Origin: Pelomyxa schiedti
Lineage: Eukaryota; Evosea; Pelobiontida; Pelomyxidae
DNA: 35,107 bases
Direction: 5' to 3'
Assembly: GCA_020536535.1 (NCBI GenBank)
Contig: JAHLWZ010000120.1
Coordinates: 7,993 to 43,099, forward strand
A model generated the notes under the pieces. It was not told where the DNA came from and searched no databases. It was given only the letters and a program-made list of their open reading frames with translations. A program made the position numbers and the translations under genes. Below, piece by piece: positions 20,962 to 31,300 of the stretch (positions are counted from its first letter, which is position 1; the number at the start of each line of letters is the position of its first letter).

Positions 20962-23276
20962 ATGACCGAAGGCCCTGCGGAGATACGCCGCGTCATGACG
21001 TTGTCTCGTGTGGTGTGGGACTTCGTCATCGTTCCCACAATCCTCGACCCCGCCGTCTCTCGTTGCGACTACATGACCTTCGAGGGCTGCTGCTGGCTCG
21101 CGGGCGTCGCGGACGCCCTTTTCCCCCTTGTCCCGAGGGCCTGCCGCGCACTTATGGGCGCCACCCTGACGAACTGCAACGACTCCGGCGTCGGCGAGTA
21201 CACCTACCTCGTCACGTCGCGGTACGTCCCCCTCGAGTGCGCCGCGATCGTCGGGAGCACGAGGTGCATCGAGTGGATCCTGGCGCACACGAGAACGAGG
21301 AACCCGAGGAAGGAGTCCATCGAAGTGCTCGAGTCTCTTTGCATTGGTAACTAGTTCGTCACTGAAATGGGCTTATGGGATTAAATGTTACATAAATATA
21401 TTAACAGGTGTTTATTGTCTCTTTAATAAGTGAATTGCGAGTCTCTTTGCATTGGGAGTTGTTAAAGCTTATATTACCATGAAGCCATAAAAAAATAACA
21501 CTCCATCTATAATATTAATATTAAATAATTGTTGTTTTGAGTTGTGAAGAATATTGTCATTGATTTGTGTAAAACGTATTGATTGTTATTGTAGGAGGAA
21601 AGCTTGTGATGGCACAGGAGTTCGTTGACAGTGGAGATATACCGTGGAGGGGAGGCTCATTGAGGTGGCCTGTGCATGATGCTGATATGCTGGATTCCCT
21701 CAGGGAGATGAGTGAATTCTCCACCACAAGCCTTTTATATGACGCATGCAGAGGAGGCAATTTGGCTGTTGTCAAGTGGGTCATGACGAGGTTTGTTGGC
21801 CTGGGTGCGGAGCCGTGGGAGCTTGTGGGACCGTTTGAAAATGCTCTGAGACAGGGCAATATTGAGGTTGCGCAGTGGATGGAATCCTCAACTGGTGTGG
21901 TTAACTCCTGCAAGCCACATATTGTCATACCAAATCGCCCGTGTGCTGCTAGTGTATTTTTGGATGTTGTGAAGCTCTGCATGAGGGTGTTCAAGCTGAA
22001 TCGTTGTGATATAGAGGAATGTGGCCCTGAGATTATGGCGAAGTTCATCCAGCATTGTTCAAATGAGCAAAGTGGTCACGAATTTCAGGCAGGGTGTGCG
22101 TGGATCAAAGAAAATTTTGGCATGAAGAAGTTCAGGAAGATTCGTTGGATCAAAGGCAGCAGGGGTCTCAAGTGGATCGTCACCAATTTTCCTGTCAAAC
22201 CAACACAGGAGCTGCTTTCGCATGCATGCAAATCAACTGATTTGGAGCTTGTTGACTGGCTGTTTGCCAAATTGCGTTTTGGGGAAGTGACCCCAAAAAC
22301 AATCAAGAGTGCATGTGCAAACGAGAAGGACAACGTCGAAATTGTGAAGAGTTTGTTGGCCAAAGTTCCACGTCCCACCCCAGATTTTGAGCGCAGCTTA
22401 CTGGAGAAATCTCTTTCCCGAAACAACACTGCCATTGGAGAGTGGTTGGATAACACATTCCACGTGATGGCAGCTGTGAATTCTGTTCCCAGCGATACAG
22501 AGAGCCTATTCTCTAAGTTGTGCGCCAAGAACCAAGGTGGAATGGGGGGAATTCAGTGGTTCCTTTCACGTGCAACAATGCGCAACATCAGTGGAAAAAC
22601 AGTTCTCTCAGCCGTCGAGGAATCACCTTGCATCACCCTCACGTTGTTTTTGATGAAGCAGTTCAATGTAAGCATTGCTCATAAGCCGTCAATCATCAGG
22701 AAGCTGCTTGAAGACGGGGATGTTTCACAGGCCAAGCAACTTGTCACCTCTGCTGAACTGTTCTCTTCATCTGAGGTTCAGGAGGCCTTTTCAGAGAGTT
22801 ACCAAGTGCAGTCCGGAAAAGTGGTCAAGTGGGTGTTGCAGCAGTTTCACCTGAGTGAAGACCAAGTCAAGGTGAATGACAACCAGTTGTTGGCGAACCT
22901 GATTCACTCGAACAAGGTCGGGTGCACAGAGTGGTTCATCCACACATTCCAGGTGAGGGTGGATGAGCTAGTCAGAATGGCTGAGCGGACCAAGTGCCAC
23001 GGCATCACCTTGAGCATGTGGAAGATGCTGATGCGAGTGCTTCCTGAAATGACGGCGTCCATCGTGAGGAGCCACTTCATGAAATGGGCGGTCACGACGC
23101 CACTGCACACCACAGTCACAATGAGAACTCTGGGTATCACAAAGGCTGATGTAGACTCGTACAAACAAGATAGTCACGACGACGAAAGTGACGAAAGCGA
23201 CGAAGGCGACGATAGCGATGATAGTGACTACAGTGACACTGATGAGGACAGTTCCGCAGAAGACAGCGATGAATAA
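20962..23276 (+). CDS. Ankyrin-like repeat protein with acidic tail (688 aa)
   Basis: Two exons, 20962-21346 and 21595-23276. The 248-bp intron (GTAACT...TTGTAG) splits a Gly codon and keeps frame. The N-terminal domain (IRRVMTLSRVVWDFV...) is shared with the broken gene at 1325-3413. From about residue 100 there are repeated units of roughly 30-40 residues ending in 'VVKWVMTRF', 'IEVAQWMESS', 'LELVDWLFAKL', 'VEIVKSLLAKV', 'TAIGEWLDNTF', 'KVVKWVLQQF' and 'GCTEWFIHTF'. This is the second-helix pattern of divergent ankyrin repeats, as in large amoebal families, but the first-helix TPLH signature is mostly absent. The last 36 residues are almost all Asp/Ser/Glu. Likely a protein-interaction scaffold, partner unknown. 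Exon 1 is GC-rich and exon 2 is not. Confidence 0.88.
21330..21455 (+). repeat. 18-bp direct repeat of the exon end inside the intron
   Basis: The sequence cgagtctctttgcattgg at 21330-21347 (end of exon 1 and the first intron base) recurs exactly at 21438-21455 within the intron, 108 bp downstream. It looks like a footprint of local duplication or of an insertion flanked by a target-site duplication. Confidence 0.85.
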
Positions 23277-23382
23277 ACAAACCCATTCGTTTTGAAAATT
23301 ACTCCCGGGTCGAAAATTCTTCAGAAATCGAATCAAGTCTCGTGTTGTTGCAGGAAGACAAGGAAAAAGGAGAAAGACACAA

Positions 23383-23608
23383 ATGACGGCTGCGGAATCG
23401 AGTGCATCATCAGGCAAGAGACCACAGCCACCCGCCAACGACGACACCGCCGCTAGTGGCCCACCAAACAACAACAACCAACCTCAACGTCAACAAATCA
23501 AACCAAGTCGACGTACTCGCCGCCTGGGCAGAGTCGTCACAGTGGCGCCGTCCTCGTCGTGCACGGCGCCCGGCACAACAACAAAAGCACAATCAACAGC
23601 AGCCAAAA

Positions 23609-23640
<32 letters not shown>

Positions 23641-24992
23641 ACAACAACAACAACAACCACCACCACGGCGAGGGCGGCGGGCAAAGCGACGGCGATGGAC
23701 CAAGTTGGCGCGATGGCTGCGGGGACGCACCCGCGGTGCGGCGCGCGGTGCCCACTGCTGCGGCTGACGACGCCGGCGACGGGCGACGGCGGGGACGACT
23801 CAATTGTGGGATGCCGCGATGGGGATGGGAACCTGGTCGTGAGGCTGCTGTGGGCGTGGATCATGGGCGGCTCGAGGCTCTACTACGTCAAGTGGTGCCC
23901 CCGGGGGCTGGATCCGGCGCACGTGGCGATCTCGTTCGGGGTGTCCCCGGCGCTGCTGTCGCTGACGCACCAGATGAGGTGGTGGATGGACACGGGCCTC
24001 GGGATTGTGGGAGCCAGCGAGGACTACCTGGTGGTGCTGGAGTACTCGGGGTACTACCTCCAGGAGAGGGCCACCGGCAAGAGGATGAGCTTGCCGCCGC
24101 CGCCGCGAAGCCAACCCTGGTCGGAGTATCGGAAGGCAACAAACGGGAAGTGGCTGGTGGTTTGTACCTGGCCCGAAGGGCACATGCTTGTTCAGGAAAT
24201 ACCAAGGAAGAGCCGCGGTGAAGAAGCAACGGCAGCAGCAACAGCAGCAGCCATCGTCAGGAAGCCAACCGTTGTGGCGATTGATGGAAGGTGGGGAGAT
24301 ATCACGCCTAAGTTTGTGTGTGGCAACGAAGACCAGTTGCTCCTTCCCTGCCGTGCTTATGACAGCGGACCCACACCATTTTTTGAGCTCGTTCTCGTGG
24401 ATGTTGCGCAGACGTGTTCATCCAAGAAACTGACAGTGTTGAGTACAACTGTTCCAAGATTGGATGACCTGCCGCCAAACCTTCGCAGCTATGAGTTATT
24501 TTTTGACGGCTCCTGGTTTGGATTCCACAAACAGAACGAGAGTGGTGGCACGGCTGTTTTGTAATGAAAAGGAGCCCACACTCCTTTGATCCTTTTCCCT
24601 CTCCATTCATGGACTTCATAAGAATGGATGAGGGAACAGGAAAACTGCAACCAATGTTCCAGCCTGTGACAACTGATCTTTATTCTTGGTCACAGCTGAA
24701 CCAATCACAGTTCTGCGTTTTTGAGGTCAAAAAGGATGCCTATGAAGTGTGGGATGTGAATGAAACAAACAACCCTGTGAGAACAAACAAGTGCCCCACT
24801 GGTTGCACAACCCAGCTGGATTTTGTTGAGGGTGGCCTGCTGTTCCAACTGAGTGAATCACACAAAGAGATTCACGTGACTGAGGAGTCCTCTGGTGCCC
24901 ACGTAATCACGTTCCAGGCACTCAGACCCATAACAGCATACGTACACCTGGAACATTACTCTTTCCCTTCCAAATCCCCCTCTGACACTTGA
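23383..24992 (+). CDS. Beta-propeller-like lineage-specific family protein with an internal frame break
   Basis: The first frame, 23383-24564, ends at TAA in TTTTGTAATG. The second, 24564-24992, continues the family homology in another frame. At the break the paralogue at 19311 reads NVFIVE, and here a one-base change in the TTTT run would give a matching V-F-V. A homopolymer indel (sequencing or mutation) is therefore more likely than two genes. Joined length would be about 535 residues. The first 95 residues are low complexity, with a Thr/Ala tract from a CAA/CAG repeat. The domain starts at MDQVGAMAAGTHPRCGARCP and includes 'SFGVSPALLSL', 'NGKWLVVCTW', 'LVLVDVAQTCSSKKLTVLSTT' and a C-terminal strand-rich half. 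The 5' half is very GC-rich. Function unknown. Confidence 0.78.
23605..23666 (+). repeat. CAA/CAG/ACC trinucleotide repeat
   Basis: A run of AAC/CAG-type triplets is read as Thr/Ala in the family frame. The +1 frame reads it as a long polyGln and the +2 frame as polyAsn/Ser. The family match downstream fixes the Thr/Ala frame. Confidence 0.85.
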
Positions 24993-25113
24993 TGGTACTT
25001 GGAAGTTTTTATTATGCAAAACCCAGATAAACAAGTTCTTGGGTCACTAAACAAGTAGTGACACTTTTTTTGAGTAAGTTAAGTCTAAAACCAAAGAAAG
25101 ACAAAGGTGGTTC

Positions 25114-26029
25114 TTATTGGGAAAGTACAGTATACAACCAATCAAGACCATCCTTAATGCCATCACCAGTTCGGGTACTGCAGCCTTGTATTCTCCAATG
25201 CTTGTGTGAGAGCTGTGGTAGTTGATGAAGTGACATGAACTCACTTACTTCACTGACTGAGAGGCTCTGTGGCCAGTCTTGCATATTGGCTGTGGTTGTG
25301 TTGAACAAGTGGTGAGTGAGTAGGAGTTTGTACATGGACAATTCCAACTTACCAAGAACCAGAATAGGAATTCCGGCGAGTTCTTTCAGAGTGACCAACT
25401 ATTGTTTACATTAATTGGAAATACTTTGGTAATGAAAACAAACCCTCATAAATTCTGCACCGGCTTCAGGCATCCTGTGCAAATATTTATAAATATTAGC
25501 ACAATAATATCAGAAGAACCGGTCAAGGTCATGGGAATCAACCACAAAAATTAATGCACAAGTCTGCTTGTAATCTAATGGGTGTAAGGTTCAATTTGAG
25601 AGAGGGACTGTACACTGATGTCGGGGTCTTGTTCTATCAGCTTAACACACTTAATTGATTGGGATCTCAATTCTGCAAGAAATTACATACCGCGGCAGAC
25701 ATCCTTTTATTGTGATCAAATTAGATAATGAAATAATGCAGCTTACCCAAGAAGTGAATATAAAATTTTTACAGGGTACAGATTCAACGTCTTTTTAAAC
25801 AGTGAATGCAAGTGGTTTGTGAGTTGGAAACATACTGAAGCCGATTGTCGGTATTGTTGTTTCCACCGGACCAAGGTTCAGTTTCCAAAGCATTGTTGTT
25901 TTTCCTGGTGACATTAAGAGGTAGGTATTTTGTTGGTGGAAAACGATACCAGCGTCATCCAACCCAAGAACTAATATCATTGATTTCGGTGAGAATAGAG
26001 ATTTACCTATCCATGATACAAATGAAAAC
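25114..26029 (-). CDS. Arf-like small GTPase, many tiny exons, altered G3 and G4 motifs
   Basis: Nine coding exons follow the Arf family in frame: 26029-25950, 25904-25836, 25790-25747, 25703-25691, 25672-25649, 25574-25520, 25474-25444, 25398-25353 and 25289-25114. The first exon, with ATG and one or two more bases, was not found. Introns are 45, 45, 43, 18, 74, 45, 45 and 63 bp. The product is about 180 residues, the normal Arf length. It has an amphipathic N-terminal helix (FVSWIGKSLF), P-loop GLDDAGKTT, TTIPTIGFNVE-like effector sequence (IPTIGFNVESV), then LIFVVDSHD, and a C-terminal GDG..DGLDWL. The P-loop is intact. G3 reads WDVCR instead of WDVGGQ and G4 reads NMQD instead of NKxD. 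Arf proteins control membrane traffic; the changed motifs suggest altered nucleotide handling, a pseudogene, or sequence errors. Confidence 0.72.
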
Positions 26030-26332
26030 CTAGAAGACTGTTCTGCTTCGAGGTATGAACCAAAGGACGCCTTCTGCACTGCCCTTTTCTTCTGGGTTGC
26101 CACAGAGAATAATTTCTTCCAACCCCCTGTATAGCTGTTGAAACCTGTGAGACCTCTTCCAAATTTGAAAGGAAAACACACCTGGAGGGAACAAATGCAG
26201 TGGTCGGTAATGTTGAGGTTGTTCTAAAACCCCAACTCTCTTTGGAATACAACACTTTCCACAAATTGTTTTCTGTGGCAAAGAAATACATGGCCTGACA
26301 GGTTTGTGATAAATGACAAAGGCTGCGAAAGT
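26030..26332. other. Region upstream of the Arf-like gene, unresolved
   Basis: The minus strand stays open in more than one frame, but no reading resembles an Arf N-terminus. The missing 5' coding exon of the Arf-like gene, or its 5' UTR, is expected here or further upstream. The stop codon of the RCC1 gene lies at 26335-26333. Confidence 0.35.
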
Positions 26333-28161
26333 CTAATAAGAAGAGAATCTCCCTGGGAATCGTTGGAAGACTGTGAAGAAATGGAAAACTAACCGAATTA
26401 TAGGCGGAGGAAGTTGTGAGAGGAATCCGCGGGGAAGCTCAGGAGCAGTTGTTTGGTCTACCAGAATTGCACTGCATCTTGGCGAAAAAGCAATGCAAGC
26501 ACTTGAGGCCCACCCACAGGAAATTTGTGAAACAACAAGGCGATCAACAGCACATATTCTCTCTGGAACGTTTCTATCCTTTTCATCTCCAAGTCCTAAA
26601 AGAGGGAATGCCTAGGTTTTTACTGTATTCTCAAAGAGAAGAAAGAAGGAAAGAGGAATCATACCCAACTGACCATGCCCGTTTGAGCCGAAACCGTATA
26701 AACCATTTGTGAATGTCAAAGCAAGGGAATGAGCTTCATAATTGGACCCTCCACCTGCCACATGCTGAACATCAGATTGAAGGCAGCTCACAAATGTGGG
26801 GGTGTTCCGTCCCTCATTGTCACCCACTCCAAGTTGTCCATGCCTTCTTCGAAGTTATCAATCAAGCCGAGAATGAGCTGTTCATACAAGTTATCACCAA
26901 ATGAGAAAAGCTGGCCGGGTTCCACAACCACAAGTGAATGATTGGCCCCACAGGAAACTTCTCTCACTTTGTAGGTGGAAAAAAATGTAAGCATTTTTGG
27001 GATTCGTACAGACACCTTGATTTGTTTAAGGTCAAGTTTGTGGTAAGAAAGTGAGTACCTCGTCAGCATGACCTGGTGGTGTTGTGTAAGAAACGAAATT
27101 GACATGAAGAGAGGTGCCCACCCAGTTGACCCGCGAGTCCACAACCCCAAGAGTACAATCTTCCTTCAGAGTCAACAGCAAGTGAGTGATTACTTCCAGC
27201 ACTGGCCAATACGATTTTTATACCTTTTGGGAAGGTGCAAGGACGAAAGTATACTCTAAATTGAATTATAAAGTACAGTGTCAGTGTAGGAAAATACGGT
27301 TCCTCAGTGCTCTCCATGCCAAGTTGACCCATAGTATTCTTTCCCACTGCCCATAGCAAGCCAGTGTCAGTAACAGCCAGGGTGTGGTCTTTGCCAGCTG
27401 AAACCGATGTCACAAACCCTTTGTGGAAGTTAACATGGAAGTATGGGAAAGGGGAGTAATAACATCCAACGCCTAAGCGACTTGGTTCTTGAAATGTTAT
27501 GCCAGGAATATCAGGTGCGCTTTTACTGATATAAACTTGGCTCCACTTCAATACCTCACGGCTCGAAGTTGAGTAAGTGTTGCACTCGTCACAGGCTATT
27601 CTGCTAAAGGGATGAGAAGAAGCAAAAAGAATGCGCGCACACGATGTGGTACGTCCAAAACTGTGCCTGGTTGGAGACCACGAACTGGGACCTCCCCAGG
27701 TGAACAAACATCCATCTGCAGCGATAGCAGCCATGTGTCTTTTGTGTTATGGGAAGATTGTTATGAAAGGGAAAAAAAAGAAGGGATCCAGAAGAAGTAA
27801 TAACTTCGCACCTTGCACCACAGGATATTGCAACAGGCCCAGGTAATCCCGGCACCTCACGTGGTGTACTTTGGTGCTCCTTCAGCACATCAATATATGT
27901 ACACATACACTGTTGTTTAGTGCACAAAACAATACGTTGCAGTCGGGGGAAAAAAAAAAAAATTGCAACACCCAAAAAAAAAAAAAAAAAAAAGCTAACC
28001 AATTGTGCTGTGCTGGTGGTGGTGACTGTTGTGGCTGTGGCCGGTGACAGTGGCGGAGGGTATCCAAGTTGGGACAATGAAGTACATCCCCACGTATAAC
28101 AGCAACAAAACGACAGCGGAGGCAGCGACGAAGATGACCATGGGGCACCGTTGTCGTCCAT
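26333..28161 (-). CDS. RCC1-repeat (beta-propeller) protein
   Basis: Best exon path: 28161-28000, 27909-27812, 27738-27122 (may contain further introns), 27072-27059 (14 nt), 27015-26888, 26843-26665 and 26595-26333. Introns include 90, 73, 49, 43, 44 and 69 bp. The joins restore RCC1 repeats that the raw frames interrupt: YTWGCTSLSQLG, 'ISCGARHMAAIAADGCLFTWG', 'SAGKDHTLAVTDTGLLWAVG...GQLG', 'SAGSNHSLAVDSEGRLYSWG...GQLGHADE', 'VSCGANHSLVV...FSFGDNLHGQLGVGDNEG', 'FGSNGHGQLGLGDEKD' and ISCGWASSACIAF. That is about six blades. RCC1 propellers serve as Ran exchange factors or, more often, as general interaction modules; I see no residue pattern that singles out a Ran GEF. ATG 28161 is the first Met in frame. 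A short upstream exon from ATG 28250 is possible. The last 17 residues have no RCC1 character. Confidence 0.82.
27950..27993 (+). repeat. Two poly-A tracts in an RCC1-gene intron
   Basis: Runs of 13 A and 20 A are separated by 11 bases. On the coding (minus) strand they are poly-T runs inside the first intron, next to its 5' splice site, unlike the usual position next to the 3' splice site. Long homopolymers like these are prone to length errors. Confidence 0.9.
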
Positions 28162-28347
28162 CGTTCGTTTGAACACTTCCACGAAATGTCCCCGTACTTG
28201 GAAAAAGTCCGAGCCTCACCTGGACCCAACTTGATTCTGTGCAACACCATCCTTCTAGCTTATGGGGTCGTATCACCCACCTCACCCCACATTCAAAAAA
28301 CCAAAAAAAAAATTGTTGAAGCAGAAACTTTTTGTTGGTAGGAGCGA
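28162..28347. promoter_or_regulatory. Divergent promoter region
   Basis: About 190 bp separate the proposed starts of the RCC1 gene (-) and the MORN-kinase gene (+). An A-rich tract at about 28299-28313 is the only notable feature. No TATA box is obvious. Confidence 0.35.
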
Positions 28348-31300
28348 ATGATCGGCGTAACGTTCGTTCCCCGGGAGATTCTGGAAGATGCGATTCGGGA
28401 CCACGTGGATGCCGTACGCCAATGTCTTTTTATCTTGTTCCGTCTCCCCCCTTTTTGTTGAGACGAAGCACCGCTGACCACACCACCCTGCTGTGAACCG
28501 CATTCCCGACAACACACACAAGTCTACCACGACTCCGGACTGGCGCCAACAGCGCCGATCGCGCGACCGACAAAGAGAGCTGGATCAGAGGCAGAACCAG
28601 CAACGAACTCTGGCACAGCAGTCGGTGCAATTGTCCCGGCCACACGAAGTGGAACTACGGAATCCTGCGCAGAAGAGTGGCACGGTGGAGTATGTAGTGG
28701 CCAAGAAGTACCCTGAGGAACAGGGCCTGGTGTACACTGGAAGGCTTGTCGATGGCCTCCGCGATGGAAGAGGCAGGGCCACGCGGGACTGTAAAGGTGG
28801 CTGGATATACGCAGGGAGCTGGCAGGCTGATGACCTGCATGGCCCTGGGCAACTCATCATGGGTGACACTTACTTCAAGGGTGAGTTCTATGCAGGGAAG
28901 CCGCGTGGGTGGGCTGTACACACCGAGGGTAGAATGTGTGAGTACATGGACGAGGGGCTGTTTTTGAATGGAGAGATGCTCAGAGGAAGGAGATCAATAT
29001 ATGGCGAGTTTGTGTATGATGGTGACATGACCGAATGGCGTGGCTGTGATGTGCCAGATGGGTGGGGAATGAAGCTAAAGGAAGCACCACTGGATGCCTG
29101 CATTTCTGAACCTAGTGAACTTCATCTACTTGAGAAGCAGTTCTTATTTCCAATTGGTCCATTCCTAAGGTATGCTGGGCAATGGAAGAATGGTGCAATG
29201 CATGGAGATGGTGTGTGGCTGAAGCGTCCTGGTGGAAACCTATACCAGGGAGTGTTTGATTCTGGGAGCAAGGAAGGAAGTGGGAGAATGATGTTTGCTG
29301 ATGGTGGAACTTACACAGGTGACTGGGTAGATGGAAAATTTCACGGCAGAGGCAAGAGAATATGGGCATGTGGTGATTATTATGATGGACAGTGGGAGGG
29401 TGGGAAAGAACATGGAATGGGAACAAGAATATGGGTCAGTGAAGGATTATCCTTCACAGGGAAGTGGAAAGGGGGTGAAATCACTGAAGGTACTATGAAG
29501 TGGAAAAGTGGAGATGAGTTCACTGGTACCTTTCTTTGTTACCAAAACACCTTTAAAGTGGCGAATGGTTTGTTAAAGACTCAGTGGGGTTCTATCCACG
29601 GAATACTCAGCCAGAATGGAAACAAATTTGAAGGAGATGATGGTAGTTTGTTATATGATATTGGATCCTCCTCCCCTGAGGTAATCCCAGCAGACATGTT
29701 GTGAAAGAAATAAAAAGACTCTTAATGAAATGCATAAAAGCCTTACCATTTTGAAAATGAGTAGGAAAGATTTTTGCAAGTACAAGTACAGCACATGACT
29801 GAAGAGAAGGCGGAGATAACAAAGAGAGCTTCTCAAATGCAAGTAGATTTTGCTGAGCTGCAACGCAAGTGTGGTAATTTGCTGCAGCAGTTAGAAGAAC
29901 TGCAACAGAAGTTCAATGAGCAAACTGAAGGTGTGTTTCTCTAATATGGCTACACCCTATTCAACCTATTACAGTGTTGAAAAATCTGCAAGCAAGGCAG
30001 TTCGATTGTCCTGAGAACTGTGTGTTCGTGCTCGATCACAATTTGACTTATCACCTGCTCTAACCTCACAGTTATCAACCACGTTTTGGGACACCTACAT
30101 GGTGGAATGTGGAACAATTCACTCCATCAAAAACAAATTCGCAAATCACAAGATGAAGACTGTCTTGCTCATGAATCTCTTGAGGAAGAAGAGGTGTCAA
30201 TTACATTGGAACCGCATAATGAAAAATTTACACAAGTTTTCTGTTGCAATTGCCCCCTGAACAAGGTTCTCAACTCCCATGTGACTCTTCTCACAGGGCA
30301 CCAAGGTGGTTAGGATGGCCATTGAGAGAAAGTTTGGTATCGACGAGAGCCTTCAGATTGTGTTTTTCCTGAATTCTGATGGTATTGCCATCCCACTGGA
30401 GGATGACATTCCCTGCACACTTAATCATATGAAAGCACGTTGCCACAATGGCCTTGCGCCCCAACAGAATCGACCAGCTGCAGTGACAGTTAAAATCAAG
30501 CCAGCCACAAGACTACAACAAGAAAACTTGCAATACATTGCAATGATTGGCTCTGGTGCCTTTGGCATTGTTTCAAAATTTTCTCTTGATAAGAGCACGG
30601 TTGCAGTGAAATCTCTTTATGAAATTATTGAGTCAGAGCATAACCTGGAAAGATTTCAAATGGAGTCGGAGGTTGACCTGCTGACTTTTTGTCCTTTCTA
30701 TTTAGCTAACAAATGAGGCAGATTGTTGCTGAATTGAGGCACCCAAACATTGTTAAATGCATTGGGACGTGTCTAACAAGTTCAGGAAAACTGTGGATTG
30801 TGTCCGAACTTATGGGCTGCAGTCTCAGTCAGCTGATTGAAAAAGTGGGTGAATTAAAGTGCCTCTAATAGACCAATTGAGTAATTTGTCATAGAAACAC
30901 AGTTTTACTTTGCCGGAAACTATTTCAGTACTACTTGGTATTTCCAGAGGAATGTCTGCAATTCATCAGTATGCATTTGCACACCCCTCTTTTGTTGATC
31001 CACATTCACAGACAAAATATAATGCACCGAGACCTGAGCAGCAGAAACGTGGTGTTTGACTTTGATGGATGTCCGAAAATCATTGATTTTGGTTTTTCTT
31101 TCTTTCTTTGCAGGACTGGCTTAAAACTGATGATATCCTGCAGGTGTTGCTAGCCGATTTTCCAATGCAGGGAGCCGGAAAACCATTGGTCCTGGAAATT
31201 TTCTATATATGGCTCCTCAGATGTATACCAGCAGCTATACAATTAAGGGCATGAAAGCACCGTCTTTTTTCACTCTGAATTTTTCTTGTTCTATCAGGGG

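Noticed and set aside
23402-23767. PolyGln-containing frame with a basic C-terminus
   Set aside because: Same DNA as the Thr/Ala tract of the propeller-like gene in another frame. Only the Thr/Ala frame leads into the conserved family domain.
27995-28285. Minus-strand frame with a strong membrane-spanning segment (VVLLLLYVGMYFIV) followed by a His-rich tail
   Set aside because: It overlaps the first RCC1 exon in another frame. The RCC1 frame (YTWG...SQLG) fits the downstream repeats and has proper splice joins, so the membrane segment is probably an overlap artefact.
28493-28522. GTG as start of the MORN protein
   Set aside because: Nuclear genes normally start at ATG, the frame has no early ATG, and an upstream ATG exon (28348-28413) can be spliced in phase at 28523.
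31092-31113. A 22-nt intron (GTTTTT...TTGCAG) in the kinase gene
   Set aside because: It yields DFGLA but hits a stop at once. Using the next AG at 31143 gives a 52-nt intron and the full DFGVASRF...YMAPQ activation segment.
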